DNA from: Erwinia mallotivora
GTDB taxonomy: Bacteria; Pseudomonadota; Gammaproteobacteria; Enterobacterales; Enterobacteriaceae
DNA: 59,697 nucleotides
NCBI RefSeq assembly: GCF_000590885.1
Contig: NZ_JFHN01000068.1
Location: forward strand, 1-59,697
Reading direction: 5' to 3'
Shown: piece after piece, positions 42,004 to 51,158 of the stretch
Layout of the letters: each line of letters starts with the position of its first letter
Numbering within the stretch: the stretch's first letter is position 1
The notes under the pieces: model-generated
What the model saw: only the letters and a program-made list of their open reading frames with translations
Told to the model about the DNA's origin: nothing
The model's database searches: none
Program-made: the position numbers and the translations under genes

Positions 42004-44268
42004 TTAAGCCGGTACGCTGAGTGCTTTCTGGCTTCGTGACCAGACGCGATGCGCGGCCATTGCGGCCAGAAATTCACTCATCAATACACCTTCGGCCTTA
42101 TTTTCCACAATCATCCCTTCCTCCTGCTCATCATCGTTAAGACCAAACTGCGACATAAAGCGCCGGGCCGCACCGCTTAATGCAATGACTTTAAGATGTT
42201 TATAGGCTTCCAGCAGAAAATAGCGGGCATCACCACTGAGGAGCAGTGCATCAATATTACCGTCAGGGACAATCACAGCGTCAAAGGTCAGTGATGGCAA
42301 TCCGCTGAAGGTGGCATCAACGGGCAGGTGCGAACCATCATCGGCGCGCACCTGTCCCATATGACGGGCGAGCAGCTTACTGTGTATACCCTGAGCCTTA
42401 AGCTCCTGAAGGATAGCCAGTACGTCGGCGGCGATGACGCCATCGCTGAGCAACAGCGCCACCTGGCGGCCTTTAACTGAGCCGCTCGGCACGGCATAAA
42501 GGCTCAGGCTGGCATCCTTCTTCAGGCCGTTAACATCTTTTGGCGGCGCGGTATGCATTTTTTCGTCGGAAAGGGCGATACCCAGATTTTCCGCGACGCT
42601 GTTTGCCAGTGACACATCAATATGCACCAGATGATCCACCACCCGTTCACGGATCCAGCTTCTGGCGACTTTACTCAGTTCAAATGAGAACGCATCGATA
42701 ATGTGCTGTTGCTCTACCGGTGTCTGACTGTTCCAGAACAGTCGCGGCTGCGAATAATATTCCCCGAATGACGGGCTGCGTTCCCGGACTTTGTGCCCCT
42801 CAATACGCTCCTGATAACTTTCAAAGCCGCCGCGTTGCGGGGAGGGAGGTGTTTCGCGTGGCCAGTTGTCATTGATGGAGTTGGGCTGGTAGTTCGCGGG
42901 ATTGGTATCTATATCCATCCGGTGCATTCCCTGCCGTTGAAAGTTGTGATAAGGGCAGGTAGGACGGTTAATTGGGATTTCATGGAAGTTTGGTCCACCG
43001 AGTCGGCTGATCTGCGTGTCGGTGTAGGAGAACAGACGGCCCTGCAACAGGGGATCATTGGTAAAGTCCAGGCCGGGCACGATATGGCCTGGGTGAAAGG
43101 CCACCTGTTCGGTTTCTGCAAAAAAGTTATCCGGGTTGCGGTTAAGCACCATTTTGCCAATCAACTCGACCGGCACCAGCTCTTCGGGGATCAGCTTGGT
43201 GGCATCGAGCAGGTCAAAGTCAAATTTAAACTCGTCCTCTTCGGCGATCAGTTGCACACCCAGTTCATATTCAGGATAGTCTCCGGCTTCAATGGCTTCC
43301 CACAGATCGCGGCGATGGAAATCTGGATCGCGTCCGGTCAGTTTCTGTGATTCATCCCACAGCAAAGAAGCCTTGCCCGCGACGGGTTTCCAGTGAAAAC
43401 GCACGAAAGTCGCTTTACCTTCAGCATTAATAAATCGAAAGGTGTGGATGCCAAAACCTTCCATCGTGCGGTAGCTACGAGGAATACCGCGATCGGACAT
43501 CGCCCAGATGACGTTGTGCAGCGTTTCCGGTTGCAGAGAGACATAATCCCAGAAGGTGTCATGTGCACTCTGACCCTGTGGGATTTCGTTATGTGGCTCA
43601 GGTTTTACTGCATGAACAAAATCCGGAAATTTATGCGCATCCTGAATAAAGAAAACCGGGGTGTTATTACCAACCAGGTCAAAAACTCCCTCTTCAGTGT
43701 AAAACTTGGTGGCCCAGCCACGGATATCGCGCACGGTGTCGGCGGAGCCTGCGCCACCCTGAACGGTGGAGAAACGCACAAAAACTGGCGTCAGGCGGTC
43801 CGGATCGCGCAGGAAGTCAGCTTTGGTGACGTCACTCATATTGCGGTAAGGCTGGAAATAACCGTGAGCCGCCGAGCCTCGGGCATGTACGATCCGCTCC
43901 GGAATACGTTCGTGGTCAAAATGGGTGATTTTTTCCCGCAGGATAAAATCTTCCAGTAGCGTGGGGCCGCGCGTGCCCGCCCGCAGGGAGTTCTGATCGT
44001 CGGCAATGCGCGTTCCCTGGTTGGTGGTCAGGGGGAAATTTTCGCTGCCCTTACGAAAGGTTTCCAGCGCGTCGATTTTTGCATTGCGGGTATCAGGGGC
44101 TTTCAGGCTGCCCGGCGCGGTAGGCTGTTTGCCGGGGGGCGTCGGTTCTGCCAGCGGTTTATAAGAACGCCCTTCGGGTGCCAGAGAATCCATGCCGGGT
44201 CTGGCTGAATCAGGCCCGGTTGCAGGGGCATTGTGGCTTATTTCCTTATTATCAGTTTCTTTCGACAT
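42004..44268 (-). CDS. katE: large-subunit catalase HPII
   Basis: A 754-residue, large-subunit monofunctional catalase, one residue longer than E. coli KatE. The distal His is in [14 protein letters not shown], the distal Asn in [12 protein letters not shown], and the proximal haem Tyr in RLFSYTDTQ. The C-terminal 150 residues form the flavodoxin/DJ-1-like domain of large catalases ([21 protein letters not shown]). I place the start at ATG 44268 (ggagc upstream); an ATG at 44292 is possible. In E. coli it depends on the stationary-phase sigma factor. Confidence 0.96.
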   Translation of the reverse strand: MSKETDNKEISHNAPATGPDSARPGMDSLAPEGRSYKPLAEPTPPGKQPTAPGSLKAPDTRNAKIDALETFRKGSENFPLTTNQGTRIADDQNSLRAGTRGPTLLEDFILREKITHFDHERIPERIVHARGSAAHGYFQPYRNMSDVTKADFLRDPDRLTPVFVRFSTVQGGAGSADTVRDIRGWATKFYTEEGVFDLVGNNTPVFFIQDAHKFPDFVHAVKPEPHNEIPQGQSAHDTFWDYVSLQPETLHNVIWAMSDRGIPRSYRTMEGFGIHTFRFINAEGKATFVRFHWKPVAGKASLLWDESQKLTGRDPDFHRRDLWEAIEAGDYPEYELGVQLIAEEDEFKFDFDLLDATKLIPEELVPVELIGKMVLNRNPDNFFAETEQVAFHPGHIVPGLDFTNDPLLQGRLFSYTDTQISRLGGPNFHEIPINRPTCPYHNFQRQGMHRMDIDTNPANYQPNSINDNWPRETPPSPQRGGFESYQERIEGHKVRERSPSFGEYYSQPRLFWNSQTPVEQQHIIDAFSFELSKVARSWIRERVVDHLVHIDVSLANSVAENLGIALSDEKMHTAPPKDVNGLKKDASLSLYAVPSGSVKGRQVALLLSDGVIAADVLAILQELKAQGIHSKLLARHMGQVRADDGSHLPVDATFSGLPSLTFDAVIVPDGNIDALLLSGDARYFLLEAYKHLKVIALSGAARRFMSQFGLNDDEQEEGMIVENKAEGVLMSEFLAAMAAHRVWSRSQKALSVPA

Positions 44269-44492
44269 GTGCTTTGCTCCGGTAGTGGTCACTTCAGACT
44301 TCAGTAACTATAGAACAGTGGTACAGGTACGCCTGTTAAGCGCAGGGTTAAGCCGCCCGGCAGAATGCTTACCGGTGGGAAAATGGCAGGAGTGGGGCAG
44401 ATTAGCGTGATGACGGTGGCATCTCACCTCTGCCCCGGAGGATTTCGTTATGGCGAACAAGGTCGGGGCGGAGGTCATTCATCGCGATAAAT

Positions 44493-44516
44493 GAAAGAGG
44501 CCGGATAACCAGCCTC
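44493..44516 (-). terminator. tcyP terminator
   Basis: On the minus strand GAGGCTGG-TTAT-CCGGCCTC forms an eight-base stem with one wobble, followed by tttcattt, about 30 bases past the tcyP stop. Confidence 0.7.
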
Positions 44517-44545
44517 AGCTGAGAAATATTAAAGCGTTCAGAGGG

Positions 44546-45943
44546 TTAGCGCTGGGCTAATGCCGCATCGTTTTCGGCATCACTGTTCATCCGTGATTTA
44601 TCTGTCTGCTTCAGCCACTGGCTGGTCAGCGTCCCGGCGGTTACCGAGCCGTTAACATTCAGGGCAGTTCGGCCCATATCAATCAGCGGTTCAATGGAGA
44701 TCAGTAATGCCACCAGCGTCACCGGCAGGCCAAGCGTTGGCAGTACGATCAGCGCGGCGAATGTTGCGCCACCCCCGACGCCTGCCACACCGGCAGAGCT
44801 GAGCGTCACAACACCGACCAGCGTGGCGATCCACATCGGGTCGAAGGGGTTAATACCCACCGTGGGCGCGACCATTACTGCCAGCATGGTGGGATAAAGC
44901 CCGGCACAGCCGTTCTGCCCAATGGTGGCGCCAAATGAGGCTGCAAAGCTGGCAATGGATTCAGGAATGCCCAGACGGCGGGTTTGTGCTTCAACGCTCA
45001 GTGGAATAGTGGCGGCACTGGAACGGCTGGTGAAGGCAAACGTCAGCACCGGCCACATTTTCCGGAAAAAACGTCCGGGGTTAACGCCGTTAACTGACAG
45101 TAACAGCGCATGGACCGCAAACATAATCGCCAGTCCCAGATAAGAAGCCAGCACGAATCCACCCAGTTTGATGATGTCATTCACGTTTGAGCTGGCCACG
45201 ACTTTAGTCATCAGCGCCATCACACCGTAGGGGGTCAGTTTCATAATCAGCCTGACCAGCTTCATCACCCAGGCCTGTAAGACGTCAATGGCTGCCAGCA
45301 CACGTTCGCCCTTCGGTTTATCATCTCTTAACAGGTGCAGAGCGGCGACGCCGAGGAACGCAGCAAAGATGACCACGCTGATAATGGATGTCGGATTCGC
45401 GCCGGTCAGATCGGCAAACGGATTTTTCGGGATGAAGGAAAGCAGCAGTTGAGGCGGCGACAGATCGGCGACTTTACCAACGTAATTAGATTGCAGGGCA
45501 GCAAGGCGCGCCGTTTCCTGCGCGCCCTGGACCAGACCACTGGCGTTCAGGCCAAACAGCCAGGTGACGAATACGCCCACCAGTGCGGAAATCGCAGTCG
45601 TAAACAGCAGGACGCCGATAGTCAGCGTGCTGATTTTGCCCAGAGAAGAGGCGTTGTGCAGACGTGCCACCGCGCTGAGGATCGAAGCAAAAACCAGCGG
45701 CATCACAATCATTTGCAGCAGCTGAACATAGCCGTTGCCTGCGAGATTAAACCACGTGATTGAAGTTTTCAGCGTCGGGTTATCTGCGCCATAAATAGTT
45801 TGTAATGACAGCCCAAACAGTACGCCAATCACCAGGCCCGTCAGCACCCGTCTGGACAGGCTCCAGCTACTGTTGCCGCATCTGGCCAGAATGACCAGCA
45901 GAATGATAAATGCCGCCAGGTTAGCCAGTAATGGAAAGTTCAT
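44546..45943 (-). CDS. tcyP: L-cystine/sodium symporter TcyP
   Basis: A 465-residue member of the dicarboxylate/amino acid:cation symporter family with eight hydrophobic segments and two re-entrant loops. [16 protein letters not shown] gives the serine-rich loop, [18 protein letters not shown] the cation site, and [23 protein letters not shown] the last loop. E. coli YdjN (463 residues) takes up cystine and some analogues. It is transcribed alone, with a terminator downstream. Confidence 0.93.
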   Translation of the reverse strand: MNFPLLANLAAFIILLVILARCGNSSWSLSRRVLTGLVIGVLFGLSLQTIYGADNPTLKTSITWFNLAGNGYVQLLQMIVMPLVFASILSAVARLHNASSLGKISTLTIGVLLFTTAISALVGVFVTWLFGLNASGLVQGAQETARLAALQSNYVGKVADLSPPQLLLSFIPKNPFADLTGANPTSIISVVIFAAFLGVAALHLLRDDKPKGERVLAAIDVLQAWVMKLVRLIMKLTPYGVMALMTKVVASSNVNDIIKLGGFVLASYLGLAIMFAVHALLLSVNGVNPGRFFRKMWPVLTFAFTSRSSAATIPLSVEAQTRRLGIPESIASFAASFGATIGQNGCAGLYPTMLAVMVAPTVGINPFDPMWIATLVGVVTLSSAGVAGVGGGATFAALIVLPTLGLPVTLVALLISIEPLIDMGRTALNVNGSVTAGTLTSQWLKQTDKSRMNSDAENDAALAQR

Positions 45944-46102
45944 CCCCGTATCTCCAATGGTTTCGGGGTTGTCTTCGCCCCGTCAATAACTGTTATTTTT
46001 TGTTGCGCAACAGGTGCGTCTTTGCGCGCATGTTAACAGTGAGGGCAGAAACAGCAATATATCCAAAAGGCATGTCTTATAGCTAACGGGCATTAAAAAC
46101 CG

Positions 46103-46693
46103 CTACCAGGCTGGTTGCTGTTTAATTAAGCGGCCGATGCTGTTCTGAACGGCATTAATGATTTGCGCCGGCCAGCCGTTTGCGCCTGAGGGCGGCATAC
46201 CCGGAGGAAACCACATGGCGTACCCCACCAGCGCCAGACACAAGGCTCTCTCCAGTTGATTGCCTTTCTGGCTGTTCAGTAATGGCAGACGAAAACGCCA
46301 GCGGCACGGCCACAGCAGTGGCACCCCGGCAGGGGTAAGCATGTCGGCGGCGATATGACTCAGATAGCCCAGTACCAGGCCCTGAAAGGCATCGGCGGGA
46401 ATAATTCCCTGTGAAGGAATTTTCAGTTGTAACAACGCCACCGCAGCAATCACCGCCAGCAGGGAGTGGGTAAACCCCCGGTGACCGAAAAGCCGGGCGA
46501 CCGGATGAGAGATCCATTTCAGGCGCTGACCCAGAAACGATTTAGGATGGTCAATATCCGGTAGCAGGCAGGTCAGCAGTGCGGCGGGAATGATGTGCCA
46601 CCAGTCACCGCTTGCCAGTTCTGGTGTCAGCTCAGCCCGTTTGGCAAATATGGCGCTGGCGATAGCAAAAATTAGATGGCCTTCGGCCGTCAT
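46103..46693 (-). CDS. ydjM: SOS-regulated inner-membrane metal-dependent hydrolase YdjM
   Basis: A 196-residue membrane protein of the YbcI/YdjM (DUF457) family. Histidine and acidic motifs typical of the fold are LLPDIDHPKSFLGQR, FGHRGFTHSLLAV and GYLSHIAADMLTPAGVPLLWP. E. coli YdjM is LexA-controlled and of unknown substrate. The N-terminus MTAEGHLIF fixes the start. A TATAAT-like element one base before the ATG is too close to be a normal promoter for this start. LexA boxes lie just upstream. Confidence 0.93.
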   Translation of the reverse strand: MTAEGHLIFAIASAIFAKRAELTPELASGDWWHIIPAALLTCLLPDIDHPKSFLGQRLKWISHPVARLFGHRGFTHSLLAVIAAVALLQLKIPSQGIIPADAFQGLVLGYLSHIAADMLTPAGVPLLWPCRWRFRLPLLNSQKGNQLERALCLALVGYAMWFPPGMPPSGANGWPAQIINAVQNSIGRLIKQQPAW

Positions 46694-46713
46694 GATTATA
46701 CCCGGTTATATTA

Positions 46714-46729
46714 CTGTTATTTCATCCAG
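46714..46729 (-). promoter_or_regulatory. LexA (SOS) box of ydjM
   Basis: CTGT-TATTTCAT-CCAG on the plus strand (CTGG-N8-ACAG on the minus), one mismatch from consensus, 21-36 bases upstream of the start. A second half-conserved site (ACAG end at 46744-46747) lies just beyond, recalling the double box of E. coli ydjM. Confidence 0.75.
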
Positions 46730-46839
46730 TATAGGGGATATATACAGTGTAATAAACAGGTTACGTTGTAACGAAAGATAAATAATTTTCCTGCCTGACT
46801 GTCAGAGTATCCCCAGCCAGACCAATGCCGGTCCGGGGA

Positions 46840-47511
46840 TCAATTTCCCAGCAGTGCTTTTTTAGTCAGTTGAGTGAGCGAGCTGAGCTGCACATCCGCC
46901 AGCGTCCATCGGGCATCACTGGCGAACTGAGGTGCAGGGACCACCACAGAACGCATTCGTGCCGCTTTTGTCGCAATCATACCGTTGAAGGAGTCTTCCA
47001 GCGTCACGCAGCAAAGAGGGTCAACATCAAGCGCTGCGGCGGCATCAAGATAAACCTGCGGATGCGGTTTGCTGTAAGGAAGCGATTCCGCAGAGGCCAG
47101 CACGCTGAAGTTATCGCGCAGCTCAAACATGTCCAGAACCCGCTCCAGCATAGTTAAAGGCGAAGCGGAAGCCAGACCGATTTTCAGTCCCTCAGCCTGA
47201 CATAGCTGTAATGCCTGCTTAACGCCGGGTAACAGTGGACGGCTTTCTTCAATCAACTCCAGGGTACGGGCTATGATACGGCGGGTGATCGCCTGCTGAT
47301 CGGGGCCTCTCCAGGGCTGTGCCTCGAACCACATTCTCACCACCTGATCGATACGCAGACCCACGGTGTCAGGCATTTCGCTGCGTCTGGTGAGATCAAC
47401 GCCTAACTGAGCGAATATTTCCAGCTCAGCTCTCTCCCACAGGGGTTCAGAATCGATTATCAGTCCATCCATATCAAAGATTGCTGCCACAACCGGGTGG
47501 GAACGGGACAT
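46840..47511 (-). CDS. hxpB: hexitol phosphatase B (HAD family)
   Basis: A 223-residue HAD-type sugar phosphatase, formerly YniC. Motif I is FDMDGLIIDSEP with the nucleophilic and acid/base Asp, motif II is GLASAS, the lysine lies in YSKPHPQVY, and motif IV is TLEDSFNGMIA. E. coli HxpB dephosphorylates 2-deoxyglucose 6-phosphate and hexitol phosphates. A G+C-rich inverted repeat (about 46812-46838) after the stop may terminate it. Confidence 0.93.
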   Translation of the reverse strand: MSRSHPVVAAIFDMDGLIIDSEPLWERAELEIFAQLGVDLTRRSEMPDTVGLRIDQVVRMWFEAQPWRGPDQQAITRRIIARTLELIEESRPLLPGVKQALQLCQAEGLKIGLASASPLTMLERVLDMFELRDNFSVLASAESLPYSKPHPQVYLDAAAALDVDPLCCVTLEDSFNGMIATKAARMRSVVVPAPQFASDARWTLADVQLSSLTQLTKKALLGN

Positions 47512-47682
47512 ATTCAGCCTCCATCAGAAATTTACAGATACCTTAGCAGAACGACCATGCTGCAACATCTTTCCATCCATCACGCTTTCTGACCCACAGG
47601 AGGTGAGAACCACTTTTTACAGGCAGATTTTATTTTCAAAGGGTAAACTTAGAGCCACATTTCAGGATGACAGGAAGAAAGC

Positions 47683-48222
47683 ATGACTTATCAACAGGCT
47701 GGCCGGATCGCAATACTCAAACGAAGTGCTGGCTGGGTTATTTTTATTCCGGCGTTAATCTCAACATTGATCTCACTGATGGGATTTCTTGAGAAAAGCC
47801 GGGAAAAACGGGAAGGCATTAATGCGGTCATGCAGGACTTCTCCCACGTCATGATCGATATGATCCGCTTCAATACCGGCTTTCTGAACAGCTTCTGGAA
47901 TAATTCGCCGGTGCCGGATTTCAATCAAGGTAGCAATATTACTTTCTGGATTATCTACGTGATGATTTTCATCGGCCTGGCTTTACAGGCATCGGGTGCC
48001 AGAATGTGGCGGCAGTCGCGTCGTCTGAAAGAAGGGGTTGAGGATCAGTTAATCCTGGAAAATGCCAGAGGGACGGAAGGGCGAAGCCGCCAGCAGTTGG
48101 AAGAGAAAATTGTGGTGCCCGGACATAGCATTTTTCTGCAATTTTTCCCGCTGTATATTCTGCCAGTGGCCGTCGCCGTCGCGGGCTATTTTATCCTGAA
48201 GTTGTTGGGTTTTATCGGCTGA
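47683..48222 (+). CDS. yniB: YniB family inner-membrane protein
   Basis: A 179-residue protein with three hydrophobic segments (WVIFIPALISTLISLMGF, ITFWIIYVMIFIGLAL and FPLYILPVAVAVAGYFIL) and a charged cytosolic loop. It matches YniB, whose function is unknown. It is divergent from hxpB and convergent with yniA, as in E. coli. Confidence 0.88.
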   Translation: MTYQQAGRIAILKRSAGWVIFIPALISTLISLMGFLEKSREKREGINAVMQDFSHVMIDMIRFNTGFLNSFWNNSPVPDFNQGSNITFWIIYVMIFIGLALQASGARMWRQSRRLKEGVEDQLILENARGTEGRSRQQLEEKIVVPGHSIFLQFFPLYILPVAVAVAGYFILKLLGFIG

Positions 48223-48241
48223 ATCCCCGGGCTTCTCACTA

Positions 48242-49135
48242 TCAATCCGGTTTGACGTGCTGCACTTTTGGCCCATCCGGGTCCAGCAGCGCCCCCACCG
48301 CCCGCTGAGCCTCTGTTATCCAGTCGCCGCCAAACACGTTAGCCCGGTTGAGCAGATAATAGAGCCGATAGACGGGCTGACGCGACAGGTAGTCAGTCGG
48401 CAATGGCCATACTGACTGATAACCGTGCAGAAGGTGTTGTGGCAACGCTGGGAAGTCTGGCAGCAACGCCAGATCGCACTCTCTGTCTCCCCAGTAACAG
48501 GCGGGGTCAAAGATCCACGGCCCGCTGTGGCTGTTGCCGTAGTTTGCAGGCCACAGGTCGCCGTGCAGCAGGGAAGGCTGGGGATGGTGCGAGGCCAGTA
48601 ATCTCTCAGCGCAATCGATGATCAATTCGCTGTTGCCATATTGAATGCCTTTTTCCGCCGCCAGCAGCAACTGCCAGCCAATGCGTTGCTCGGAAAAAAA
48701 ATGTGACCAGCGGCGCAACCAGTTGTTGGGCTGAGGAGAGGTGGTGAAATTGTTATCAAAATCCAGCCCAAATTGCGGTTGCTCACTCCATTGATGCAGC
48801 CGCGCCAGCTGTTCACCCAGTTGTCTGGCACTTTCACCGTCCATCGGCCGCAGTGGGATATACTCCAGCAGAAGAAAGCTGACATCACGATCGCTACCCA
48901 CCCCATAGACTGTCGGCACTTTCACCGTTCCCGTGCGTGCCAGCAACTCCAGTTGTTCTGCTTCCCTGATAAACAGGTCGAGCATGTCGCGTGAATTGCA
49001 TTTTACAAAGACATCATGCTCACCATAGCGGGCTCTCCACGTCGAGTGTATTTCTCCATCAGATAACCGGATACGCTGGGTAATTTCAGCAATTGCAAAC
49101 TGCTCACTTAACAGACGACCAATGGCTGACCACAT
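48242..49135 (-). CDS. yniA: fructosamine kinase family protein YniA
   Basis: A 297-residue protein of the fructosamine-3-kinase family with an aminoglycoside-phosphotransferase fold. The Brenner motif is LLHGDLWPANYG and the metal motif IFDPACYWGDRECDLALL, both intact; the ATP lysine is in DVFVKCNSRD. It is about eleven residues longer than E. coli YniA because of a C-terminal tail (DPDGPKVQHVKPD). The family phosphorylates ketosamines or ribulosamines formed by glycation; the exact substrate is not known. Confidence 0.9.
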   Translation of the reverse strand: MWSAIGRLLSEQFAIAEITQRIRLSDGEIHSTWRARYGEHDVFVKCNSRDMLDLFIREAEQLELLARTGTVKVPTVYGVGSDRDVSFLLLEYIPLRPMDGESARQLGEQLARLHQWSEQPQFGLDFDNNFTTSPQPNNWLRRWSHFFSEQRIGWQLLLAAEKGIQYGNSELIIDCAERLLASHHPQPSLLHGDLWPANYGNSHSGPWIFDPACYWGDRECDLALLPDFPALPQHLLHGYQSVWPLPTDYLSRQPVYRLYYLLNRANVFGGDWITEAQRAVGALLDPDGPKVQHVKPD

Positions 49136-49477
49136 GGGGTACTCCTTTTTACGCTGTTCACTGTGGGAGGATGATTATTTCCGTCAGAAAACACCTCACG
49201 CACCTGGCAATTTAATATTCAATATGTTGAGACGAGCGGTTGCACGCTGTGGTCTCTGTCAGATGTTTCCTGTTTACAATGTGGTGAAAAATTTGCAACT
49301 AACCGTTATAATTTGCCATGTTAATGAGATGATTCTCATTTGGCGGGCTTTGCGGGCCTGTTAGCTGAAAAAAATATATATTTAATAAAATGTTACGATT
49401 CTTACCGTAAATTACATTGATCGTCCTCTGAAACTCTTCAGACTCACCCTTTTAACCTGTCGTACGGATCACATTAA
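49136..49477. other. intergenic region between yniA and ydiY
   Basis: 342 bases between divergent genes. TATAAT lies at 49307-49312, and directly downstream is a Fur-like palindrome (listed separately). A direct repeat GCGGGC-ttt-GCGGGC follows near 49343. AT content is high from 49280 to 49430. No coding frame is credible. Confidence 0.45.
49322..49342 (+). promoter_or_regulatory. Fur-box-like palindrome upstream of ydiY
   Basis: taatgagatgattctcatttg contains the inverted repeat AATGAGA / TCTCATT and resembles the Fur consensus gataatgataatcattatc. It begins ten bases after a TATAAT element, where a bound repressor would block initiation. Confidence 0.5.
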
Positions 49478-50233
49478 ATGAAAGCGCTTAACAAGCTGTC
49501 TGCACTACTTTTACTCTCCGGGGCCTCGATATGCCATCAGGCACTGGCGGATAACAACGTTTTTACCGTCATGGATGATCCTTCAACGGCAAAAAAAACC
49601 TTCGAAGGTAATGCTGCCGCCGGCTATCTTGCTCAGACGGGAAACACCACCAGTTCATCACTGACGGCTAACACCAATATGACCTGGTATCAGCCCTCAA
49701 CGGCATACAGCTTGTGGGGTAACGCCAGTAATACTTCATCTAATGACGTACGTGCTTCTGAAACTTACCAGATCGGTGGACGTACCCGTTACAACCTGAA
49801 CTCGGCTGATTACCTCTTTGGTCAGGCCAGCTGGTTAAGCGATCGTTTTAACGGTTATGATGGACGCTCTATCCTTGCTGCCGGTTACGGTCGCCAGATA
49901 CTGAATGGTCCGGTGCATTCGTTACGCGTGGAAGCCGGTCCTGGCGTGCGTTACGATGACTACCACGACGGTGGGCATGAAACCCAGGCACTGGCCTATG
50001 GGGCATTGAGCTACCAGTGGCAACTGACCGACACCACGAAGTTTATTCAGGGTGTATCCGTACTGGGAAGCGATGATACCACCGTAAACTCAGAAACCGG
50101 TCTTCAGGTAGCGATTAACAGCCATTTTGCTCTCAAGCTGGCTTACAATGTGACATGGAACCAGAATCCGCCGTCTTCAGCACCGGATAAAACGGATACC
50201 AAAACCACGATTCAGCTTTCATACGCTATGTAA
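49478..50233 (+). CDS. ydiY: YdiY family outer-membrane beta-barrel protein
   Basis: A 251-residue protein with a signal peptide ending HQALA. It belongs to the DUF481 family: repeated amphipathic strands with alternating aromatic residues (NAAAGYLAQTGNTTSSSLTA, YNLNSADYLFGQASWLSDRF, HSLRVEAGPGVRYDDY) and a final YAM, typical of an outer-membrane barrel. E. coli YdiY is reported as acid-induced; its function is unknown. A Fur-like site lies 136 bases upstream. Confidence 0.88.
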   Translation: MKALNKLSALLLLSGASICHQALADNNVFTVMDDPSTAKKTFEGNAAAGYLAQTGNTTSSSLTANTNMTWYQPSTAYSLWGNASNTSSNDVRASETYQIGGRTRYNLNSADYLFGQASWLSDRFNGYDGRSILAAGYGRQILNGPVHSLRVEAGPGVRYDDYHDGGHETQALAYGALSYQWQLTDTTKFIQGVSVLGSDDTTVNSETGLQVAINSHFALKLAYNVTWNQNPPSSAPDKTDTKTTIQLSYAM

Positions 50234-51158
50234 ACACCCGGGTCCGGAAGCAAGCTTAATACTTTCTGTAAAGCAGGATTATGCTTCCGGATCTGAACTC
50301 CCCTGAACTGATTTTTATCCACACCTGGTGGCGAACAGAGAGCGATATTATTCAAATATCATTCTGTGTATCAGATATATTTCTCAAATCACGGCCTCTG
50401 CACCTTACTCTTTTACATAAAAAAATTTCCATCCGGTAATTTATTTTCATGTTTTTATATTTTTAATGCCAGCATCATTGATGGCGATAATCATAAGGTG
50501 TGAATTCAGGTAACGGTTGCCTTATGATGTTGCAATGAGGTTGGCGCACTATTTTGAGCAATTCATTACTGGTGGCATAAAACATAAGGCCATGCCAGGT
50601 TCTGTATGCAGTGACTCATCTTATTTAATCCGCTGCGCAAATCGGGTGGTGAAAATTATACAAATTATCCGGATGTTGTTTCTGTTGAAATAAAAAAGGC
50701 GGATGGAATAACCGGCGTGGAAAATGACGCTCTCCTGATGGCATTGTCTGTTGCAGCGCACCTGTTATACACCCGACTGGTTGAGCAACCAGGCAGCCAG
50801 TCGGGAATGCCAACAGTAAGGTGAGTTTTTGGGTTGGACGAAAACGATACCAGACTGAATTATCCCTTTTACGGTTACGGCAGGTTACAGCCGCGATGGT
50901 ATGCCGGAAAACTCTGTGGAGAAAAGCTTATAGCAGGCTTCCTCTTTGCTCATGCCGTGCATTTAGCGCCTGTGGCGTGTAAGATAACCCCCCTTCGAAG
51001 GTTTCTTCACGTCGATGCCTTTGACTCTGTGTGTCAGGACATTGCCTCAAATCGACAAATGTGAGTTGATTTTAAGATGTAATGCCATGATATATATACA
51101 AAATTAAACTTTGTATGTAGCCTTGCGTACGGGTTACCACTGCATTTAAGGATGTTAC
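50234..51158. other. long ydiY-thrS intergenic region
   Basis: 925 bases, the longest gap in the window. A hairpin of about eleven base pairs (GTCCGGAAGCA / TGCTTCCGGAT, about 50245-50298) follows ydiY, without a clear T tract. The middle (50330-50480) is AT-rich. A frame open from 50615 to 50824 encodes a plausible peptide (ENYTNYPDVVSVEIKKADG) but has no ATG; it may be a gene fragment. The last part is the thrS leader, listed separately. No known family or RNA is recognised in the rest. Confidence 0.4.
51117..51137 (+). promoter_or_regulatory. thrS operator: tRNA-Thr anticodon-arm mimic
   Basis: gtagccttgcgtacgggttac folds into a short stem (GUAGCC with GGUUAC, one wobble) closing a seven-base loop UGCGUAC, in which CGU occupies the anticodon positions. 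In E. coli, ThrRS binds such a hairpin just upstream of the thrS ribosome site and blocks its own translation. The spacing to ATG 51159 (21 bases) fits this autoregulation. Confidence 0.8.

Noticed and set aside
46695..46700. TATAAT one base before the ydjM ATG
   Set aside because: A promoter there would start transcription inside the gene; the family start codon is well fixed, so the match is probably chance.
50834..51064. 76-codon plus-strand frame before thrS
   Set aside because: It starts at TTG without a ribosome site, has unnatural composition and runs into the thrS leader region.
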